Source: Apiospora phragmitis
Lineage: Eukaryota > Ascomycota > Sordariomycetes > Amphisphaeriales > Apiosporaceae
Reading direction: 5' to 3'
NCBI GenBank assembly: GCA_038363925.1
Contig: JAQQWL010000005.1
Span: 868,001 to 932,000 of the forward strand
DNA length: 64,000 nt
The translations under genes were made by a program, and so were the position numbers. The notes beneath the pieces were generated by a model that saw only the letters and a list, made by a program, of their open reading frames with translations, did no database searches and was not told the origin of the DNA. This document shows, piece after piece, positions 58,404 to 64,000 of this stretch. How positions within the stretch are numbered: position 1 is the stretch's first letter; each line of letters opens with the position of its first letter.

Positions 58404-58485
58404 TGCATCGCTACCAGACTTGAACCAGTATCCCCTTTGCTACTTCTCAGAAGTAAACGTACTTTACCATTAAGCTAAACGAGCC
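58404..58485 (-). tRNA. tRNA-like sequence, degenerate (pseudo-tRNA or SINE head)
   Basis: On the minus strand, TTTAGCTTAATGGTAAAG matches the internal A box of a tRNA gene and GGTTCAAGTCTGG nearly matches the B box. A D stem and a T stem with two wobble pairs can be drawn. The acceptor stem (GGCTCGT with GCGATGC) has two mismatches. The anticodon stem is weak: the best loop, CTTCTGA, would give anticodon UCU (Arg). This quality suggests a decayed tRNA or the tRNA-derived head of a SINE, not a working tRNA gene. Position between two direct repeats supports the second idea. Confidence 0.45.
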
Positions 58486-58606
58486 TTCAGTCGAGGTCAT
58501 GGCAGTGTATTTTTGGCGATCACCTTAATGCCTGCCATTAGTTCAAGTGACGGTTTAGGCCTTTTTACGAGTTGCGCTATGGGTCGGTGGTGCACAAGTC
58601 CAGGAC

Positions 58607-58775
58607 GAATAGGCATACTCAGAATTGAGCTCCCCTTGAATATTGTTTTTCTTTTATGGACTTAGATAATGGGTCTCTGACGCGTTCAATCCAAAGTAGC
58701 AAATGAGAGTGAGAAATAAAACTTGAGTAAAAAGGCGCAAGCCCAAAGAGCTCAACTTGACAACGGGCCGGTGCT
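58607..58775. repeat. Diverged direct repeat, copy 2
   Basis: This is the second copy of the segment at 58063-58235, sharing CCCTTGAATAT, a GAAATAAAACTTGAGT stretch, GAGCTCAACTTG and CCGGTGCTTC. No tRNA-like sequence adjoins it. It ends about 15 bases from the stop of the GPI-type gene read leftward at 58790. Confidence 0.65.
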
Positions 58776-58789
58776 TCATTGAAAGTAAC

Positions 58790-60463
58790 TCAGAGCCAAA
58801 CCATGACAGCAGCGGCAAAGCCGAACAACCCCAACAGGCCGCTCTGTGGCTGCCATGGGGAAGTGGCAGCATTTTTCTCGTCCTTATTGCCGTCCTTGTC
58901 GTTCCTGTCCTGTTCGGACTCCTTAGCCCATGCAGCGTACTGCCCAGTAATGGCCGTGGCAGTTGGCTTGGGGGTACCCTTGGAGTTGACCGTAGGGGCC
59001 GCGGAAGGTGACTCGATTGCAACCAGTCGAATTGGGTGCTCCATTTTATCCACAGTCTCAACGCGCACGGCCACCGCATCGGTGGCGGCGGCGGCGGCGG
59101 CGGCGGCACCAGGGCAGCTGGTCGTGGTAATGGTCTCCACATTGGTCGCCTCGATGGTCTGCGCGTAGGCCGCAGGGCAGTTGATCGTGGCGATCGCGCA
59201 GCTGGTCACCAGGTACTTCGAAGTGGTGACGGTCTCGCCGGTGGCCCCGCCGTGGCACGATGTCGGACCTGCTAGTACGGCGGCGGCCGTGGGTCGGAAG
59301 GGCCGTCCCGTCGCGGTCGGGAGGCAGCCCGTCGTTCCGCCGCGGTAGAAGACGGTCGCGGCCTCTGGGCCGTCGCCAGTGCAGTTATTTTTGCTTTCCT
59401 CCCCTTCGCAAATGCCCAGATGTGCGTACGCTCCCGCGTTAGACTCCACGTCCGCAAATAGGGCTTGCTTACAGTCGGCCGCGGAAGACGACGTCTCGCC
59501 GAGCGTCACCTGGGCCAGGTTCAGGAAGGCCCCTGCTTCGCCGTTCATCTCGATACCCTCGGTTTCTCCGCTGACGCCGGTGTGGGCACGCAGCCGGATA
59601 GCCGCCGTGATATTGGCCGCTGTGTCATTGATGGAGACGGGGAGTAGTCCGAAGTTGACAGTGGGGCTGCACTCAGTCAGATTCATTAATTCAACGCTCT
59701 GTTTACTGTGATTCAGGAGGTCTTACAGTGGAAGGACATCGACGTTGAAGAGAGCTGGAGGACCGAAATCGAATTTCAACCCAGTAGAGCCATCGGGGAT
59801 AGCGAACTGGAAACCCCCTGATGCTTCGACAGACGCGCTCACTTGAATAATAAGTTCTGCAGTCAAACCTATATCGAAATGCCACCCTGATGTCTTTCCA
59901 GATGTCAGTTCAGGTGTTTGAGTTCTGGTAATGTTGGATACGTGGGCAAGCTTCGTACATACTGTGATATTCTTCTTGTCTCCTACGCCTCTGTGCAGCT
60001 CGAAGACATAGGTACCATTGGCACTAGCGGCGAGACCGAAGTCGAAGTAGCCTCCAACATTTGTGAAGTGGAGGAATGTATGCAAGTGGAAATCATAGTC
60101 GTTGAGCTCGGCCGTAATAGTGCCCCAAGTCCGACAGTCGAGGCATTCGAGTGAGACCTTTGTTGTCTCGCTGATTCTGTTTGGACCACGGGCGATAGCG
60201 CCACTCCATTGCCTAGTTCCTTTCGTTAACGGAATTACCCATGTCTAGCGGAGACTGGGATATACTTGCGCTGAAAAGAGTGGTCTGTCTTTGATCTGCC
60301 AGCCTAAGTCGAAGGTCTTCTTATAGTCATCTCTGACTACTAGATCTCGGGTTTCCAAGAAGATAAGATCGCGGCTGGAAGCCTTCGCAGCGAGATCTGT
60401 GGATGCCGAGATTGCACCTGAAGAGGCTGCTAGAAGGGCCCCGATAATCTTGAATGAAACCAT
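58790..60463 (-). pseudogene. GPI-anchored-type secreted protein with two CAR-to-TAR stops
   Basis: One frame of 557 codons without introns starts MVSFKIIGALLAASSGAISA, a signal peptide. It contains a beta-rich domain (FLHFTNVGGYFDFGLAAS, FDIGLTAELIIQVSASVEAS), a Cys-bearing part (CKQALF, GICEGE, NNCTGDG) and an Ala-rich and Ser/Thr stretch. It ends in a hydrophobic tail (LLGLFGFAAAVMVWL) fit for GPI attachment. It is interrupted only by TAG at 60245-60247 (codon 73) and TAA at 59723-59725 (codon 247). Both become Gln with a single T to C change, which is the RIP direction (CpA to TpA) on the coding strand. I do not recognise the family. It would sit on the cell surface if read through. As written it is a pseudogene. 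Confidence 0.7.
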
Positions 60464-60480
60464 TGCGACACAAGATCGTC

Positions 60481-62233
60481 TATACGACTTCTAGTTTCAG
60501 TGAACTTCGATGTTGAGTGTTGCTCAAAACTATAGACCACACGAGAAAAATAACAGTTACATTCGTATGCCATTGCCTGGTACTTATAGACACGACGCAG
60601 CCCTTCCCGTTCTTTTTCGTTAAAGAGTTCTTCTAGAAAGGCCCCGACAGAAGGCTGGGCCAGAACGCAGGCGGAGTGCCGAATAGTACATATGGTGGCT
60701 CAATTCCCCTGTAAGAACGCAGCCTAGCTGAAAGTTCTCGTCGTCAAAGACACAGCGAGCTATTACTCGAGACCAGCTACCGGGCACCCAATAACAATGC
60801 TGATGGCGGTTCTCCTCAAGGGCGCGCTTAGCAGCCCGGGCTCATACCCGGCCTGACGCACGACGCAGATGTCCGACGTGTCAAGGAAGCCATCTCCAAT
60901 CAACCGCCTGCGAGTCGTACCCCTACAGCCGACCGAAATCAAAAGGTCATGCGCGGTATACAGGACCAAGACCACGAAGCCTCAGGTTGGTCCTCCTGAG
61001 CGACTATGCGATGCTCTTCGGGGCGTCGGATCCGGTTCATCCAGGTTTTGTGTGAGCTGGGCTTCGTTCAAGTTGTTTAGCTTCTGGGGCATCTTCAAAA
61101 AATCCGGCAAGGGCGGTGGTGGCGGTGCCGGCAGGAGTAGAAAACACATGGTGACCAGAGGAGCGGTACGGCATTGATAGCACCCGGACAGAACGAGTGC
61201 GGGAATATCGACTGGAGTTGAGAGCGCGTGCTCGATGAGGCGCAGCCGCCGAAACTCGGAACATTTTCGCTTCTTGTTGTTGCGAACGGCTGGCCCAGAT
61301 CGCGGGCTCGCTCAAAGGTCAGGGCACTAGAACTCGGTGCAGGATTTTGGTTATGTTATAAATCTATCTCAGACGCTCGACACCTTGGGTCACTGCAAGT
61401 ACCTTCGGGATGTGGGATTCGTCAGCGAGGAGGTGATTCGCAAGTACGTCGGCATCTGGAGAGACTGGCATCTTGATCCGAGTGGAAGAGGGAAAGAAGG
61501 GATTATTAGGCACGGGACATTAACGATTAGGTTATATGGCCGGGATAGGTTTGATAGCCTTGGTGATATTGCTGTCTTCTTTTGTCGGGAGACATGGAAT
61601 TTCTTGTACTTATCAGATATTTTCTTATCAAAGTTCCTCCTCTATGCTAGACTTTCCAGATTGTTTCGATTCCTCAAGGTTATCCAGTTCAAATGCAAGT
61701 GAGAAGGCTGCTCGTGTGGCACTTTTGCCAGAAGGAAAGTTTGAGGGTCGGCGTTTGCTCTGACCGGTGTTTCTCGGATTACTTTAACTCGGGCCTGCCC
61801 GCCCTCGAAGTACACCCTCGATATGTCCTACCACATGGCGATTATAGAAATACGAAACTCTGGTTCTGATTACACGGTTCTAAATAGATTTAACTCTCTG
61901 CCAATCCTAATGCACCTCCTTAAGGGATTGCAGCTTATGCACCCCGTTACTCAGGGGAAGAGAAGGGGGCTGGCCTGAGGTGGGACTTTTTTTTTTTTAT
62001 GCTAGCTGCCGAACTCAAATAACCGCCGCCGCCGTATGACAGAAGCCGAGCCGACCAACCCCGCCCGAATCAGGCCTCGGTTCACGTTATCCGGGTTTCA
62101 TCTCCTGCCCTTCCAGCCACTACAATATAATCTAAAGAGGCAGCTAGTCAGTCGCCTGTGAGCTGTAACTTTGAACTGCAATCTGTTATACTCGGTCATA
62201 GCTGCATACTTGCCAGAAGCTTGAAAACATACG
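60481..62233. other. Long stretch without a supported gene
   Basis: The frame 61337-61702 (with LRDVGFVSEEVIRKYVGIWR) and sequence around 60860-60990 look like scraps of coding DNA, but frames are interrupted and I cannot name a family. A short T run is at about 61987-62001. The end of the stretch should hold the promoter of the MFS gene at 62234. Confidence 0.4.
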
Positions 62234-63991
62234 ATGAGTGCTGCTACCGAGTTGGTCACGGTCAGCGCAGTCCCCGCAGCCTCCCTCGACGACCATGAAC
62301 GAGCAGGACGACCGACCCAAACACAGAACGAAGAGCAGGAACCAGCAAATCCGTGGCCAAGAAGGGAACAAGGACTGGCGCCCGTAGATGGAGGTGCTGC
62401 AGCATGGAAGCTTCTCTGCGCCGCTTTCGTATTCGAGGCTTTACTATGGGGTAAACACTCAGATCTCCTCTCTGCCACAAAGTCAACATCGAAAAGGCAC
62501 TTCTTGATTCGAAAGAAGAAAGACGATTTGCTGAGCTAATAAATTGGTGCCCTCGCTGATTGTTTTCGTCTTCTCTAGGCTTCCCCTTTCGTTCGGCGTC
62601 TTCCAAGAGTACTACTCCAAAGTCCCCGAGTTCGCCAGCAACCCCTACGTCTCCGTCGTGGGCACCATCGCCTCCGGCCTCGGCTACCTCGGGGCCCCCC
62701 GTCGTCATGCCGTTGGTCCAGCGCTACCAGCAGTGGCGGCGGCCGATGATCTGGGTCGGCTGTGCGTGTCTCTCCGTTCTTCTCGCGACCCTGCTTCTCT
62801 ACTCCCTCGTCCGGATCTACGTGCGCGAGGGCGAGACGTATATTGGCATGCCTGCTGCAGCTGCACACATACATTGAATTCTCCTGTCCTCTCTTCTTGA
62901 AACCTGATTACTGCTCTCTAACCTTTACCTGTCCGCCCGCCGCCCGCCGCCCCCCAAAATATAGGGTCCATATGCATGACATCCCTCGCCCTCGGCTCCC
63001 TCGCCACCACCCTCGAGCTCCTCATCCTCACCCAAGGCGTCGCCTACGGCCTCGGCTTCCTGGCGCTCTACTACCCCATCCTCACCATGGTGGACGAGTA
63101 CTGGATCGCGCGCCGCGGCATGGCGTACGGCGTGCTGTGCGGCGCGTCGGGCCTCTCGGGCGCCGTGATGCCGTTCGCGCTGCAGGCGCTGCTGGCGCGC
63201 TACGGGTACCCGACGACGCTGCGCGCCGTCGTCGTCGGGCTCGCCTTGCTTACGGGGCCCTTCATCCCGCTCCTCCGGGGCCGCTTGCCGCCGTCGCAGT
63301 CGGCTGTGGCGCCTACGAAACTCAACTGGGCATTTTTGCATAATCCGCTCTTCGGGATTTACTCGGTCGCCGACCTGCTGCAGGGACTGGGTTACTTCTT
63401 CCCAGCCTTGTATCTGCCGTCGTATGCAGCATCGTCCTCCTGGGTGCCGGCGATGACCGGAGCAGCGGCGCGCTCCTCCTCGCCCTCATGAGCGTCAGCC
63501 AAGTCGCGGGCCAATTGGTCTTCGGCTCGCTGTCGGACCAGCAGCAGGGCCGCCACAGCAGCAGAAGGACCCAGATCCGGGTGCCGCTCGACGTGTTAGC
63601 ATTCGCGTCGACGACCGTGGCGGCTGTGGCCTGCTTCGGCATATTGGGCCCCGCGCAATCGCTCCCGGCCCTGACGGGCTTCGCCGTCGCCTACGGCTTC
63701 TTCGGCGCAGGCTTCACGGCCATCTGAGCGCGCATGAGCAGCGCCGTCGCCGACGGCGACCCCACGGCGGCGCCCATGGTCTTCGGCCTGCTCAACTTCG
63801 GCAAGGGGATCGGGAATGTGCTGGCCGGGCCCGTCGGCGGGTTCCTAGTGGGAGGACTCTCCGACAGCCACTCGAGGTCGTCGTCGCCCTATCGCTGGGT
63901 CATCGTGTTTACCGGGGTGTGCATGTTCGCCAGTGCTTGCACCATCTGCTTGCGACACCTGAAGCACCTCGCTGTTTGGGTGGTTCGATAG
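62234..63991 (+). pseudogene. MFS transporter, monocarboxylate-transporter-like, with frameshifts and a TGA
   Basis: Exons 62234-62450, 62579-62761 and 62965-63991 are bounded by GT-AG introns of 128 and 203 bp. Blocks typical of fungal MCT-like MFS proteins are present: FGVFQEYYSKVPEFASNPYV, IASGLGYLGAP, RYQQWRRPMIWVG, LILTQGVAYGLGFLALYYP, ALLLALMSVSQVAGQLVFG and MVFGLLNFGKGIGNVLAG, with multiple membrane helices. Three one-base changes are needed: one C missing at 62583-62586, one C extra at 62695-62700, and one base missing near 63424. With these the total is 476 codons including the stop, a normal length. A TGA at 63725-63727 stands where the family has Trp. It would move carboxylates or similar small acids across a membrane, by family only. 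As written it is broken. Confidence 0.72.
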
Positions 63992-64000
63992 GAGAGGCAG

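Noticed and set aside
60245..60265. 21-base introns removing the stops in the GPI-type gene
   Set aside because: GT-AG pairs exist around both stops, but introns of 21 bases are too short for fungal splicing and the reading frame is continuous through them. A single-base nonsense change is simpler.
48555..63727. TGA read as Trp by an alternative genetic code
   Set aside because: The intact genes use normal TGA, TAA and TAG stops at their ends and encode Trp as TGG. The interrupted genes also carry other lesions, so nuclear code reassignment is not supported.
1..64000. CRISPR arrays, rRNA genes, telomeric repeats, secondary-metabolite cluster
   Set aside because: No regularly spaced repeats, rRNA motifs, TTAGGG arrays or PKS/NRPS/terpene domains were seen on either strand.

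Overview
The window reads as nuclear DNA of a filamentous ascomycete (Pezizomycotina, probably Sordariomycetes). Genes carry short GT-AG introns of about 50-200 bp. The families are typical of such fungi: HET, DUF7580, DUF3176, DUF3425, F-box, ankyrin-CorA, GH10 xylanase, MFS and SDR. Large blocks are extremely AT-rich and nearly free of CA and TG dinucleotides while packed with TA, the mark of repeat-induced point mutation (RIP). I did not try to name a species.

Layout. AT-rich, RIP-destroyed transposon blocks lie at 1-768, 3930-9729, about 26890-30585, 40367-43497 and 43833-45759. They hold at least four families of roughly 1.8-1.95 kb DNA transposons with inverted ends that all insert at TA dinucleotides. 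Three insertions are nested, and each has its empty target site preserved in a sibling copy elsewhere in the window. Between the blocks are gene islands of normal composition: 1522-3306; 10143-26600 (DUF3176 membrane protein, ankyrin-CorA protein, AAA ATPase, and a DUF7708-HET chimera); 32159-40138 (xylanase, F-box, SDR, DUF3425, ankyrin and a secreted Cys-rich protein); and 46343-63991 (GDSL hydrolase, unknown proteins, J-domain, four-helix membrane protein, HET, SDR remnant, GPI protein, MFS transporter).

State of the genes. Only a few reading frames look intact end to end: the ankyrin-CorA gene, the GH10 xylanase, the SDR at 34739-35797 and the SGNH hydrolase at 46343-47434. Most others are broken in one of two ways. 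Some have premature stops that a single C:G to T:A transition would create (CAR to TAR, TGG to TGA), as in the DUF7580 and GPI genes. Others have one-base gains or losses, often in mononucleotide runs. One gene, a C2H2/acuF-like gene, has a transposon with two further transposons inside its first intron. The window therefore looks like a repeat-rich accessory compartment where genes are decaying, with a minority still likely functional. Some one-base indels could be assembly errors.

The genes do not form one pathway. The recurring theme is fungal self/non-self and stress-signalling families (HET, DUF7580, DUF7708, AAA, ankyrin) and secreted or cell-surface proteins (xylanase, Cys-rich secreted protein, GPI protein, SGNH hydrolase). 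I found no CRISPR, rRNA, biosynthetic cluster or telomeric array. The least ordinary items are the three-level transposon nest with empty sites, the DUF7708-HET chimera, the recurrent one-base slippage, and a duplicated segment around a tRNA-like sequence at 58063-58775.
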